Shown: in pieces, positions 34,428-47,384 of the stretch | Layout: each line of letters opens with the position of its first letter | How positions within the stretch are numbered: position 1 is the first letter of the stretch | Assembly: GCA_022836615.1 (NCBI GenBank) | Contig: MU405377.1 | Location: 3,530 to 67,529 of the forward strand | Direction of reading: 5' to 3' | DNA length: 64,000 nt | Source: Annulohypoxylon bovei var. microspora | Taxonomy: Eukaryota > Ascomycota > Sordariomycetes > Xylariales > Hypoxylaceae | Notes under the pieces: generated by a model | The model's database searches: none | What the model was told of the DNA's origin: nothing | The model's input: only the letters and a program-made list of their open reading frames with translations | Position numbers and translations under genes: made by a program

Positions 34428-35346
34428 TATTGCCAAAAGAGAATTCGCCTATTCTCTGTGCGGGTCACGTGTTATATCTGATCGTGGAGAGTTTTGATGC
34501 ATTATCTCTTGATTCCCTCATCATACAGAATATCCCCACATTAGATAAATGACATTATAACTATGTAGAATTTGATATATAACGAGTTTTAACCGCCATA
34601 TTGTGAATGAAGGACTGTGAAAACGAAGGCTTGGCCGGTACGAGCAAGATAAACCTGGCCAAGACGTTGCGAGATCGCTTAGGTAAGTATTGTCAGAAAT
34701 AAGGTAGCTTAAACTTATTAGAGAGTATATTTAGCGTTGATGACTACAATTAACATGTAGTGAATATAGAAATTTCATATCAGGCAAATTTAACGCTATA
34801 CACAGCAAAGACGTGGTGGGATGAACTGAAGAGATAGGTTGATTTGGATTATACCTATGGCATCCGTGTACAATGGCGTCATTAGTCTGTACCGTAGGAC
34901 ACAGCTAGAGATGTCGACCAGTCCAGAGTAGCCAGGGAACATATGTATAAGGTGTTTGTGTGTGCATATATATATATATATATAGAGGCCATACATTCTA
35001 GTAAGTAACCGTGTCCAAGAAGCGTCTACAATCCCGCTCCGTTACATGGCCTATTCTGTCTTGGTCCTTCCGCGCGTTTTGCTTCATCACTCAAATAAAG
35101 CTCCTGTGATAACTCGGGCATGATCCGTCTCCAGATTAAAGTAGCAGTTTTCAAGTGCTCGAGGTAGATACATTTCAGGCGATGCTGGAGCAATTCCAAG
35201 GCGCAAGTATAGGGTGGAGCGCGGTGAGACCGACCCAAATACTCAAATCCATTAATCCCACAGTTCATGTCAAAATTACCTGACATAACGAACGCCAATC
35301 TTATACCACGCCCAGCTGACTACAGCACTCATATACATAGGGACTT
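34428..35346. other. Convergent intergenic TLC gene-SLA1
   Basis: 919 bp with a (TA)n run (34969-34983). A weak 90-codon frame on the minus strand (35026-35298) lies just past the SLA1 stop and is more likely 3' UTR than a gene. Confidence 0.5.
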
Positions 35347-38300
35347 TTAAAAGCCGAACGGGTTGTCCGGAGCTGAAGAAAATTAGTTAGTGACCTCCAT
35401 CGCGGTATAAGGGTAAAGGGAACTTACTCGCTCGTGAGAGGTTCGCACGTCCAGTTGGCTGAGGAACAATCTTGTCTGCAACACCGAAGCGCACGGGGGG
35501 TGCCGGCCCGGTCTGCTGAGGGAGGAGGGGAGCTGGGGGCGGTTGTTGAGCAGCTGTATTGTTCATCCCGGGGTTGAAGCCTTGACCAAATCCTCCGAAG
35601 CCGGTGGGCTGTGGCTGCATTGGTGGCATGCCCGTTCGCTGAGGCTCCATCGCAGGGGGCAAAAACGAGTTGACTCCACCCTGCTGCTGCTGGAACTGCT
35701 GAGCTGGTTGGAAGCCTCCCGGAAACCCGGTGGGCTGGTTTTGAATTGGCGAAAACTGTTGGGGGCGAGGGTCTGCAAATGGGCTTTGCGCCTGTGGAAG
35801 CCCAGTCATCTGGGGTTGCATGAATTGGCCGGTTCCAAACCCGGGTTGAGGTTGCATGCCAGTATTCGGGTTGAATGGCATCATACCCTGGCCTGTCGGC
35901 TGGGGTTGGAAAGATCCCATGTACTGTTGCTGCATTCGTTGTTGATTGAGGTCATTCAGACTTTGTCCTGGGGGCGCGAAGCCTGTCATCTGGGGTTGTA
36001 GCGGAGGAGGCGCAAACCCGCTAGGCTGTGCCGACTGCGGCGCCGACAACGGCCGTGATGGAGGAGGCGGCGGCATTAGAGCGCCTTGGGCTCCAGTCGC
36101 CTGAGGCGGAAGCGGTCGTTGCCGATTACCGAGACCAAGATTGAGAGGTTGAGCTGGCGCTGCCTGTGCAACCGACGTAGGTGGCAAACCAGTCTGCTGC
36201 GGAGGAATACCCGTAAAGAAAGACGGCGTCGCTCCCTGGGGTTGGAGCTGAGATTGAGGTTGTGTCTGTTGTGGTTGGATCGGCGCTGATGGCGGCGGCA
36301 GGGTTAGTGAAGGTGTCGTAGTGGTTGGCTGTGTCTTGATTGGCTCCAGTGGGGCGGTCAGTAGGGAAAGATCTTGCATGGACTGCGTTGGTGGTCGCTG
36401 AGGTGGTTCAACGGTCGTTGTTGATTTCGGCTCTGGGGTCGGTGATGGTTTCGTTTCGGGCTCTGCCAGTCTGGCAGGCTTCACGTCCCAGGCGTCGTCA
36501 TCAAACCCACCAGCGCTCTTCTCGGCAACCTTCGGACGAGTGGTAGCAGGCGAAGACGAATCTGGACCATGAGCGCTGTTCTCCTTCTGCTGGGAAAACG
36601 CTTTAGGGTCTACGCTGTCATTCGTCTGAACAGTCGGAGCAGGGCGTCCTTTTCGAGTATTGTTTCGGAGGGTTCCACCAGGTCCTGAAAAGAGTCCGCC
36701 GTTAGAACCACCATCTTCCTCATCCCCGGCAAAGCTAACGTTTCTTTTCTTACCATCACGACCAAATTTCTTGTCCAAGAAGCGAATGACCTTAATTATA
36801 TCGCCCTCCCGAAGACCAAGGTTCCGGAGAACGCTAGCGTCAACGTCGGGCAGGACACTTTCGTCCATGGAATCCTTGGTGAATGCTTGAGCGTAACGCT
36901 CACAAAGGCCAACAGCGACGTCACAAGATAAAAAGAACTGGAACCAGTCGTAATCCGGCTTCGCTGGCTCAATAGACGCGCCGACTTTATTTGCAGGCTC
37001 CCGGTTCGCATTAGATCTCGACGCCTTCGCGCGCTTGACTTCCGACAGAGGCTTATCCTCGTCTAGGGATATTCCTAGGGCACGCTCGACATACTCGATG
37101 TCTTCGATCGACATCTTAGCTACTGGGACAGCAATCTTGACGCCATTCATCTTGTGCAAGTTGATCTTCCCGTCTTTAAGGCCGAGGAATTGCGCTTCGA
37201 CGCTGAAAGACTTAGAGCGATCTGTCCAACTTCGTACCTTGGACGGATCTGGCTCTGAATTTAGGGGTTAGCATCGTCTAGGACGACAGGTTTAATTCCG
37301 GGCAACTTACTGGGCTTAGCAGAGCCGGAACGGCTACTTTCTGCGTGACCGTTTTCGCGTCGATTTCGCTGTTGACCAAAATTGTTACCATTGTTCCTTG
37401 CTGACAGACTACTATGCCTCTCGGGCAAACGCATTCCGGGTCCTACCTCTGCTGCTTTCTGATCCCGCTTGATCGCCTCTTTAGTCAGGCGCTCCTCCTC
37501 TAATCGATTTTGTGCCACGAGAGACTTGCCAGCATTGATTCCGGATGCCGTTGGGGTTGCAACCATATCGGTGATTTCGATGTAGCTGCTTGGGACGACG
37601 CCTTCTTTTCCGTTTTTGAGGCGGCGGACTTGCCACCATTCTTCGCTCTTGCTATCGTCGATGACTATAACTTCGTCTCCCACGGCCACAGTAACTTCGT
37701 CGTCCCCCTGGGCCATGAAATCGTAAAGAACCTGGCCCCTCTTTTGGCCACTTCGGCCAGTCCCGGCCATAATAACTTCCCGTAGACCCTCTGCCCGTAC
37801 AGCTCCGGCGAGCTCACCGAGGGCGCTGACAATTTCCTCGGCGGTGTCCTTAGCGCCTGCATGAAAATCTATACTCTTACTCGGCCGAACGAGTTCCAGA
37901 AATACGTGTTTACCCTCCCGGGAGTAGTGCGTCATCTTATCTGCGGTCCATTCCTGAGTTGGACCGTCTTGGACATGTTCCGGAGCGATGAGAATAACTC
38001 CCGTTTTCAGATTCACACCTAGCGTTGTCGGCATCTTCTTTTTCTTGCCCATCACAGACACCATCTCATTGATATTGTACATATGAAAGCCACCTGGTGC
38101 AATACGACTCGACTGTTGCTGCTGGCGAGATTCGTCCTCGTAGTCACGACGGCTAGAAGACCGCTGCGGATGCGGATGCGCTGCTGCCGTAGGATGGTCA
38201 TTCGATATAGTTGACCGGGGTCGAACCGGTAGAGCGGGGCTTGGCTCGCCATCGGATTCTTCTGATAGGTATTGCTGGCGAGGCGGTATAGAAACCGGCG

Positions 38301-39035
38301 GAGGCGTCTGTGCGCGAGTACTAGAACTCCTACCCGATATCACACTAACTAAGACAGCAGCTGGACCTGCCGGCGCTGCCGGTGCTGCCGGAATAGCTGC
38401 AGATCTTACTGATGATCTCCTATCCGGCAGAGGCGGACTCTGAGGTTCTTCAGGTTCTTCAGGTTCAACCGGGGCAGGAGGTCGCGAAGGTAGCGATGGA
38501 GGAGGTCTAGAGACAACTACGGGTGCGGGTTCAGGTTCAGGCTGAGATTCGACTTCGGGCTCGACCTTCGGGCCTGTAGCGGCGGCGGCGGCGGTAATCA
38601 CCTCGATATAATTTGCGGGAGCGAAACCATAATCGTCTTCAAAGCCGACAAGAATCCAGTCGGGGTCGGACGTATCAAAGACTTGTAGCTGGGCATCTTC
38701 AGGAAACGACAGTTCTTCATCAGTCTGTCGAGTATATTCGTATAAGGCACGGGCTTGGCCCGCGGGGGGTGCCTGCAAAAGCTTAGCATTCTCTTCGTGA
38801 ATGTTCGACGAAGGCGTTCGCAGTTTATTATACGCACCTCTTCTACATAGTTGTTAGGTACCAGACCAACCGGTTCATCTTCGTCGTCGGCGCTGGCCTT
38901 CTTTTTAGCTCTCCACCAATCATCATCTTCACTCTTTTCCAAAACATAGAGTATGTCTCCTTCACTTATAGAAAGCTCCCCATCTGACTGTGGCGCATAA
39001 TCATATATGGCCTTGTATACACCGAGAAACCCCAT
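35347..39035 (-). CDS. SLA1: Actin cytoskeleton/endocytosis adaptor Sla1
   Basis: A clathrin-coat adaptor linking cargo to actin at endocytic sites. I place four exons: 39035-38838, 38781-37311, 37254-35428 and 35372-35347. They total 3522 nt, or 1173 aa. SH3-1 is near residues 5-65 (YKAIYDYAPQSDGELSISEG), SH3-2 near 75-130 (ARALYEYTRQTDEELSFPED) and SH3-3 near 413-470 (VLYDFMAQGDDEVTVAVGDE). SHD1 sits around 557-625 (SFSVEAQFLGLKDGKINLHK) and the SAM-like SHD2 around 650-715. The C-terminal third holds about ten [LxxQ]xTG-type repeats (PQMTGF, QPTGFG, PQQTG), the Pan1/End3 binding signals. The last exon gives PDNPFGF, the family's end. The exon 2 acceptor could be 38781 or 38772 (both in frame). 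Confidence 0.93.
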
Positions 39036-40053
39036 GGCAGGCTAAAAAGGAGGATAGGATAGGGGCGAGGTAAGTATCGGTTGGGGAAGCTCTGCTGTCG
39101 AAAGGTCGATTATGATTGTTACGTCTATCAGAATCGCATACGAGTCCAGAGCGAGGATGGCAAGCGATCGTGTGGTATAGGAAGGAAGGAGGCGTTCGAG
39201 AAGAGGAAGAGTCTCCCAAAGCTTGAGCTGCGGCCGGAGTGGGATGTTGATCGTAATAGCGATAGCCTAGTTCAAGTCCAGTCCAAGTCCAGTCCAAGTC
39301 CAGTCCAAGCAGGAAGGATAAAGTAAATTAGAAAAGGGATTTCCCTTCAGATGACGATTATATGTGATGTTGTAGGTGTAACGAGTTGCGCAAGCACAAC
39401 AAGAGGCTCCCAGAGACTTATGGTTGCGATGTGACCATACGCAAACATATTATGGATACCTCGAAGCTGTGCTGCTTCAAACGCAACGGGCAGCCTAGGA
39501 GAGCGTGTCCGGACAAATATATGGAGAGAGGGATTTGAAATGTAATATTGAAGGTAATAAGTAGAAAAAGGTAAAAACCACGTGAAGCAATCGTCAGGGA
39601 ACAGGGCACAGGGCACAGAGCACCAGAGAGCACAGAGCAACAAGGACCGTCGTAATCGGACTGAGGCGGGAGTCGTTTAAGCAGGTAGGACCAAGAAATT
39701 ACTAAACGCGCTAAATTATGGGCTATGGGCTATGGGTTACTTAGGTACATACATACTCCCCCCTCCCCGTATATTGACGGATCTGATAATTACATGCCAT
39801 TTGCTTACATGCATACACACATACTACCTACATCTACATACCTACCTCATCTACATGTGCACATCAATGTATCATTGATTATACTGGTACTATGTATGTA
39901 AATCTAGGAGAGGATCGGATCACTTAGTTTTATTTTATTTACCTACCCATAATTCTAAATCAATCCTATCTCTATACTAATTTTGAGACCATAATTTTAG
40001 GCTTTTCCCGTCAACAGCATTCATCATGTCCATCTGCAGTCCAAATTCTGCGC
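39036..40053. other. Intergenic SLA1-AMD1
   Basis: 1018 bp. An 11-bp repeat caagtccagtc occurs three times (39273-39309), and a cacagggcacagagcacc run lies at about 39603-39637. No gene was seen. Confidence 0.55.
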
Positions 40054-43000
40054 CTAACTCGACTCTTCCCTCCCAGCATTCTTCTTTGGGGTAGTGCGAG
40101 GGGAACCTACGTCATCGCTTTCATGAACTGAGCTGCGGTGCGTGCTGCCGTGTCTTGAGGCTCTTGCCATCATCCCAGGGATATACCTAGGCTCATGACC
40201 AGAGAGATGCGCATCGCGTAGGTCTTCTCCAGTGTGAGCGTCAAGGTGAGAGCCGCTCATTTCTGCTTGAGATCCCGAACGCGGCAGTCGACCTTCCGAG
40301 TCCGGAATACTGATGTAGGCGTTAGACTTGGAATCCCCCGTGGTGATCCCGCTAGCCATGTTCGTCTTAAGGGACGAAGTCGGTGAGGCCGGATTGAGGC
40401 TCGGGACGGCCGCTGGATGGTGCTCAAGCACCTCGTGCAGTTCGGTCATAGATGTATAACTCGAAATCCTAACATGAAGTCAGCGTCATGTGAGTATAAG
40501 AGAAACATAAAGTGCTACCCACATCCGATGCTCTTCGACCCATGTATGATGCCTAAACTCCTCCCTTCGATCTGGCACGTTTGTCTTGACCATGCTATTT
40601 CCATCCTTCCCCGGAAGATTGAACTTTTCCCCTAGCCACTGTTGCTTGATAGAATACTCGTAGCCGCTCTGTTTGACCGAATTCTTCGCCAGCTCGCACA
40701 TATCTACCGGGCTTAGTTTATAAATTTGTGCCGCCACAGCATATTCCTCCATTAGCGGCTCCTTGGTGTACGCAAACTGGAGAGGGTCGTCTGTAGAGAG
40801 AGAAACATTCAGACCACGTCTAAAATACTGGTGGAACGGGTTTCTCTCGTAGGCCAAGAAGAGCGCATTGTTACTAAGCGGCGACATGGCAATACCGATC
40901 TGCTCAAGGTAGAAGATATATTGCAAGAGAGGCACCTTTCTCAGAAGTAAGCCGTGACTAATGCTATGGCTGCACAATAAAGCGACAGCCAAATGCTCAC
41001 TATCGCCTGCCTCTCCGCAATGCGGTCGAAGCAGAAATGTGTTGAAGCCACGCTGACGACGCCAGAAGTTGAGCGAGGTCATATTGGCGAAGACATAGTA
41101 GATCCAATAGCTGTATGGAGGATTCTGTTTAGAATCCCATTCTTTCGGAACGGGAAATTTCCTATACAGCCGGCGTTCGACCTTGCTTTCATCATCCACG
41201 CTATCAAACCCGATCACTCGCTGCAGGAAGACGTGAAGCTTCGGGTGACTCTCTGGGTTCTTGGTTACCTCGAAGAGCGGCTGGAAGACATTTTTGACAA
41301 CCTGTTCAAAGGATTCCATCAAGCCGGTAGCCTTGAAAACGTCATATAGTCGTGGGATCTGTATAAGCCAACGTACATTGGGCGAGAACAGCTTGTTATC
41401 GACTACCCATGCCGCGAGATTGTCCCATTCATCTAGCGATCTCCCGTATATTGATATTCGCCATTCCACCATCTGATATTTACTGGACTCAAGATCAGAG
41501 ATGACTTCTTTCGTGATCTCCGCCAGATAACGACCCTGGATGAAGTTATCCGTTTTAAGGAAGATAGTCCGTAATCGTGATTCGCCGATAGGGTTATACT
41601 TCAGATTGAATTTATCGAAGCGATGGAAGGAATCGGTGTGTGCCTAGATCAGAGTTAATGCCAGGTTTTTCTAGGAAAGGGCCCAAGGCCATAGGTTGTC
41701 AACTTACATGCATGTCCAAGGTATCAATACTGAGATCGTACGCGGTTAAGTTGATACTCTCAAACACTTCCCTAAGTGTGAGATTCTTGCCGTCCCGAAA
41801 TAGTACGTATTCGCCTGGGCATTTCTTCATCTTGCTCTTAATAAATCGCAAAAGATGCTTCTGATTCATGCAAGCAGAGTGATGGACATGCGTATCAACC
41901 TTTCTCACATTGTAGAAATCTCGGTGAGGAACCCTTTTAGTATCTGCAGTTTCTTGATACTCGTTTAGAAGAGCGTATAGGTTGAATTTGCCCTCTAGAT
42001 ATTGAAGCCGCCGGAAGGCAAAACTCTTGCTTGGCCCGTCAGATGACGTAGACAGGATCTGTTCAAGATCCATATAAAAGTCCTTGATCGTGGGAACGCC
42101 AACTACCGGCGTATTGGCTTCATTCGCAGCCTCGGTCTCATACACCTGATAAACGCCATTCTCGTCGAGGCGAAATACGAACTCACTTGCCTGAGGAAGG
42201 GGTAGAAGATCTCCCATATCAAAATCCTCTCCAATATCGTGACCTGGTTTGCGCTTCCTGGGCGTTTTCTTAGGCTCGGCATCCACAGTAGCAACCCCAA
42301 GGTCGCCAGGGCGCTGTGCACTAGCTTGGGCAGGCAGAACTGTACTGTTGCTCATACTATTATTCCCAGTATTCGGGCCATGGCTGTCCTGGTTAATGTG
42401 AGGTCCGACCCAGGCGGGCTCCGGCGGCGGAGGATAAATGTCCCAGCTCTGGTCGTCCTTGGGGTTGTCGCCATCTCGCTGCAATGACAGACGGATGTAT
42501 CTATGACGAATGTCCAAGATCTTCTGTATGTTTTGGAAAATAGTACTTAGTTCCGCCACGATATGCGGGTCATTGCTACCGACGCCGCTGGGAACATTAG
42601 CCGATGCTCCCTCTGGAAGACCCGTATCAGGCTGCAAGCTGGATCCAGGCCGGTCCTGAGGAGCATCGCCACGTGGGTGACTAGTTGGTTGGGTGCTAGC
42701 ATATCCTCCCAAAGACGGTCGTGTGGCCGTACGTGGAGCTGTATCAAGGCTACGGGGATTAGTAGAGGAACCAACAATATGGGGAAAATTGTAGCTCTGG
42801 GCGGCTGAAGGTAAAGGTAAAGGCAAAGGCAGAGGCGTAGAATTTGGGGTGATGCCCAAATTGGGATGGGAACGAGTAGCCGAAGTCTCGCGAGCCGGTC
42901 TTACCGCTGCTAGACTAACAGAGGCCACAGGACTACCGTTAGGAGTGGCTGCTTGGGTTTGGCTTTGGCTCCAGTTCCCTCCCTCCGTTTTCAACTGGTC

Positions 43001-43423
43001 TAGCTGGCTTCTCTGGTAAAAGAGCTTAGCATCAGTCTGTGTGAGTTGGCGCTCAGCTACAGCGTCGTGGAATGTGGTTTTCCTTGGACGGTCTCTCAGC
43101 AGCATGCCGTCTTCTAGCGAGGGCGAAGATGTCTCCTCTGTATACCCCGGTACGCCTACCCCTACATTATGTACCTGGTCATGCAACCCAGAGTGGCGCG
43201 ATGGAGTCTCGGGTTCTGAGTCACTTTCTATAGCATGTGCGGCAGCATCAGAACCATCTGAGTCGAAATCGAGTGTCTTATGTGCAGCCGGGATTTTGGG
43301 CGAAGTTGGATGAAAAGCTGTGATACCAGCGTCATTAGCCAGCGGTATATAATATGAATCACCGCAAGATACGACTGCTAGGTAATATGATTAGATAGGT
43401 CGGTTGGTTTACTAACAAGACAT
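40054..43423 (-). CDS. AMD1: AMP deaminase
   Basis: It converts AMP to IMP and ammonia in the cytosol (purine balance). I place four exons: 43423-43417, 43374-41708, 41643-40523 and 40468-40054. They total 3210 nt, or 1069 aa. The first 340 residues are low-complexity, Ser/Pro/Thr-rich. The catalytic barrel starts at about residue 400. The zinc-binding HVHHSACMNQKHLLRFIK follows, then DMHAHTDSFHRFDKFNLKY, FLAYERNPFHQYFRRGLNVS and the active-site LSTDDPLQF. EHRM marks the usual end, followed by a fungal tail of about 140 residues. The start is uncertain: no ATG opens exon 2, and the best solution is a 7-nt first coding exon (ATGTCTT) spliced at gttagt. Confidence 0.9.
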
Positions 43424-44465
43424 ATTACTAGTACGGCCAGGATGAGCGGCAGGTTGACAGACTGGCAGATTCTTCGTCGTAGTTCTAAACGTCTGACTTG
43501 ACGAGGTCTAGAATTTAGAAAGAAGACTACACAGGTAGTAAGGTAGCTAGTAGTAAATTTATAGCCTCCAATGGCGTCGTCTCCTTTGCTCTGGAAGCCT
43601 TACAATCAGCGACTGATGTAATAGTCTTTAGGCACAATTCATCATGAGTAAGAGGTCAGAGGTTAGGTTGATGTAACATGAAGTTTTCGATATTGAGAAT
43701 CGAGATTCTTGTGACGACTATGATGCTTAGGTAGGTAGGTAGGTACTTACATTTACCTAAGCATGTGTGGGTACATTAGGTAGTCAAAGTTAGTTTTTCT
43801 TTTTACATTAGGTATTTTATGGATGGGATCCATATACACAGTACGTAAAGAGAACTCGGCGTCCGATTCGTCCAATCAGGTTTCCAAGTCACAGTAGGCA
43901 TTGTATAATACTCGGTGGATGGTGGGGAAGGAGGGGACTTGGACTGCAACTGATAAGACCAGAGTATGTATGTAAGGTACTGCCTACCCTAGACCGTCCT
44001 ATCTACATAGTACCTACGTAATGTTTGACACGGAATGTACATGTAACGGCTATAAATACATACACCCTAGCATGGGTATCTTGAATCGGAATATACTAAT
44101 TTACGTATGGGTGCTGGATTTCATAAGAACATTCGAACATTAGCAGGTTGATTGACCTTTGAGGGTCAAGGTACATACCTATACGGGGTTGTAAAGTTAA
44201 TGTTGTAAAGAGACACAGACATACCTGGTAGTTACATATCCTTCTTGTTTCTCTCTTTAATGTTATGCCCACTAGCTAGATTAATGTGACGTGACATATA
44301 AATGTCGTCCGCGATCCGACTTTCAAACCTTGCTTCATCTTGTATCATAACTAGACAAATTAGAAAGGTGGCACGCTTGATCGATGACAATAGTGCATTA
44401 TATTGACTGTTTCGTGAGGAAAGCAAGACGTGCTCTCATATCTCATTTCAATGTACCCTAGCTGA
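43424..44465. other. Intergenic AMD1-YEA4
   Basis: 1042 bp. It is the AMD1 upstream region, with aggtaggtaggt repeats (43731-43744). AT-rich, no gene seen. Confidence 0.5.
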
Positions 44466-45981
44466 CTATCCTGCTTTTCCGCTGGCCGTCTTCGGCTTCG
44501 GTACTGCTTTCTTCTTGGAATCTAACGAGTAAAGGCCACCCGCAGAGAACACCACGATAGCTCCGATTAGAGTACCCGTGGCTAGACGATTCCCGAAAAG
44601 CCATATACTTAACAGTAAGCTAACTAGCTTGCGAATGTTGAGCACGATCGTGACCGTTAGCGCCGAAGACGCGGCAGCTAGGAGATTTACGCCTCGTATG
44701 CAGGCATATTGTGTTAAGACGTTGAGTGTTAGGTATGCAACCTGGCTGGGAATGTAGATCCCCTCAATCCTTTGCCGTACCGTGGCCGGGACAGTAGAGA
44801 TATTCACCTGTCCAGCCAGCAGAGGTAGTGGGAGCGGCTTGCTGTTAGCTAAGCGCATGAACTGACTGACCAGAGAACGCGAAAACGGAAGGAAGAGCGG
44901 CAACGACAGCAAATGAGAATAGAACAAATTCTCTTTCCAGTGCGGACCGTACTTGCTATATGTCTCTTCAGTATACAGTCCCATGATGGCCGATAGTATC
45001 TGCGCGATCAAGAGAACCGCGAGACCCGTGCTGAATTTGGGAACATCTTCCTGAGACCCACTAGCGCTCGTTTCCTTAAAAAAAAAAAGTTAGTTACACA
45101 TGTTCACGGATAGATCGGATGTCTCTTGCCTTGGATTGGGAGTCCGACCACGCGGCCGTGACAACGCCAACCGTGAGCAGGAGAACAGCGACAACCTGGA
45201 TGCGAGAATATCTCTTCCCGTATAAGCCTCCGGCGATCATTGTAGTAATACTACCGCCAGACCGTAGGATGATGTGAACCGGGACGGAAATATCGTAGCT
45301 GAACGCATGGTTATTCAACACATTAATGCTAAAGAAAAGCACGATGTTGATCAGCCATCGACGGATCGGGACTCGATTTGGTTTGATGAAGAATGGCGGG
45401 CGTGTAAGGTCGAACTGCGAGATGTACCCCGTAATGGCAACGAAGAGGAATTGTACAAAGGTTAGAAGCGTTCCTAGAGAGGGGGGATGTAAGACGTTAG
45501 TTCGATTCTGCGCCGATTTTTATAGTCAAGTTCCATTGCCATACCACTCGCTGGTTCAACTCTGACAACATGAGCATTAGTCCAGAACGCGGGTCAAAAC
45601 TTGAAGGTAGCTTGTTATAAGGGCTTACTTGATTATGGCCTCGAGAGCAAAGACCTGCGCAATTCCATGACGTTAGTTCTCCATCGCGGTAACAAGCATT
45701 TGGGACTCGTTCGACCTCACGTTCGAGCAGCAGCCGCCAAAAATCAGGCCGAGCATTGCGCCTACGGCTAGCCATTGCGGGATAGTCTCGATGAAAATGC
45801 GGCCAGCAAGTCCCATGATTTTCGAGAAGGTTGGCCGTTGATCGTCTATGCCATATAGTTCGGCTTTTTCGAGAGAAGGGGCGGCGTTAATGACCTTTGG
45901 TGTCATTGCGGCGCCATTTCGCGAAGCGGCATGCGATTCTCGCAAAGTTTGGCGTCTTCGAGGCGCCGATCGGCTCGTCAT
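44466..45981 (-). CDS. YEA4: Nucleotide-sugar transporter (YEA4/SLC35B4 type)
   Basis: A UAA-family antiporter, likely carrying UDP-GlcNAc (or UDP-xylose) into ER/Golgi for chitin/glycan synthesis. I place five exons: 45981-45721, 45654-45629, 45561-45545, 45473-45100 and 45050-44466. They total 1263 nt, or 420 aa. About ten hydrophobic segments occur. Family stretches are IFGGCCSNVFALEAIIKVEP, then SGTLLTFVQFLFVAITGYIS, NHAFSYDISVPVHIILRSGG and LNIRKLVSLLLSIWLFGN. Exons of 26 and 17 nt are needed to join CCSNV to GTLLTF in frame. The exon 4 to 5 join (gtgtaac .. tctcag, 49 nt) is the weakest. The start could also be a later Met (MTPKV). Confidence 0.88.
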
Positions 45982-47384
45982 CGAGTTAGATGTGAACGGG
46001 AGGAATATATTCGGGTGATAATAACGAGAGATTTGTTTCTGCGTTTGCGGCAACCTGTCAGTTTCCGTTGTTCCCGGCTATTTTCAGAATCTAGATCGCT
46101 CATCCGAGAGAGGGTCCCGTACCAATAGCGGGATGTTTTGCCGCTGCTATGGCGATTCCTTGCATCTATTTGATAATTCCAAGGTTGCCTTGAGGGACAA
46201 GTAGTAGGCATGAGTTTAGGTTATTAAGTCCGTCGTCCGTCGTCCGTCGTCCGTCGCCCGTCCAATACCTGGGCAATAAATGTGGCTTGTCGATTTTATA
46301 GGTACCTGGTGTTGGACTTGACAGGTTTCACTGTACGCAGGTATGTATTTATTTCGTCGCAATCTGACAGCATCTAGGTCTAGGTATCCATGCTAACCTA
46401 AGCTTTTTCAGCCGACGGGCTTATCCAAAATAGGCATACCTTCGCCCCACTTAGCGCATGCCTACCAAGGTACCTACCTACATGGATGTAGATACACACA
46501 CTACAGCTTAAATCCATGCATGTGTAAGGAAAATCAGCTGGAAGTCATGACTTTGGAGTTTATGTCTACATACATGTGTCTAGAATAATGAAGACTTATA
46601 GTAGGTATATACTTAGCTATACGACCCTCGTTACTACATATGGACGATGGGTAGGTAGATAGCTTCTAGTAAAGATGATTTTTTTAGAAAAAAAAAAAGA
46701 TAAAAAAAAAAAAAAAGAAGCATATCGTCTCGATATACCCTGACCCGCAGTCCGCGGAGGGTTGGTTCCGTATTCCATTATTATTCTAGGCATCATTTTC
46801 ATGAATTAGTTACCTATATACTACTAGGCAGGGATATGATATACCTTACCTACCACACAAGGTAATATATGGGCTTCACAACGGGGTTTCGCACAGTTAG
46901 TCATTTATGCTTCAGATCTCATTTGTCTTGAGTTCCGTCTTTGGGCCTTTAGTCTGCCTTGTAGAGTCTATGCCATAATACTGGCTCCATGTCTGCTGAC
47001 TTAAGAAGCAACCGACTCCTTGTGGAGATTTCATTGCCAAATCCATGCTTCTTCAACTCCTACCAGCATGTCTTAATACGAACCTGAGTGCCTAGGATAC
47101 CAGGACTCAGGATAATGCCAACCTCCTATATGCAGCTTTTGTGTCATAAACCCAACGTTTTTCTCATTTGCAAAGGCGTCCGCTTCCGTTGAGTGAGCCA
47201 GAGGTCATTGCCACAAATACCACGAGTAATAATCTACGTCTCAAAGGACCACGCAAGTATCAAGGAGACCACTGGCAATGCTGACGCATGTCTCTGCCCG
47301 AATTCGAGCCGGGAGGTGCTTCCGCAGATCAGGAATATCCTGTTGCGAAATGTCCGGCCGTTACCAGAGAGCGCCTTTATGCAC
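45982..47384. other. Intergenic YEA4-CDC55
   Basis: 1403 bp. It includes a 7-bp ccgtcgt repeat (46228-46262), A-runs (46685-46715) and tacctacc words. No gene was recognised. The right part (46850-47384) is probably CDC55 3' UTR. Confidence 0.5.
46228..46262 (+). repeat. 7-bp minisatellite CCGTCGT
   Basis: Four units plus a partial one, with one variant unit (ccgtcgc). It lies about 250 bp upstream of the transporter start. Confidence 0.85.

Noticed and set aside
35026..35298. 90-codon minus-strand frame after SLA1
   Set aside because: Same strand, 50 bp past the SLA1 stop, no recognisable domain, and its ATG sits in a splice-like context. Likely 3' UTR.
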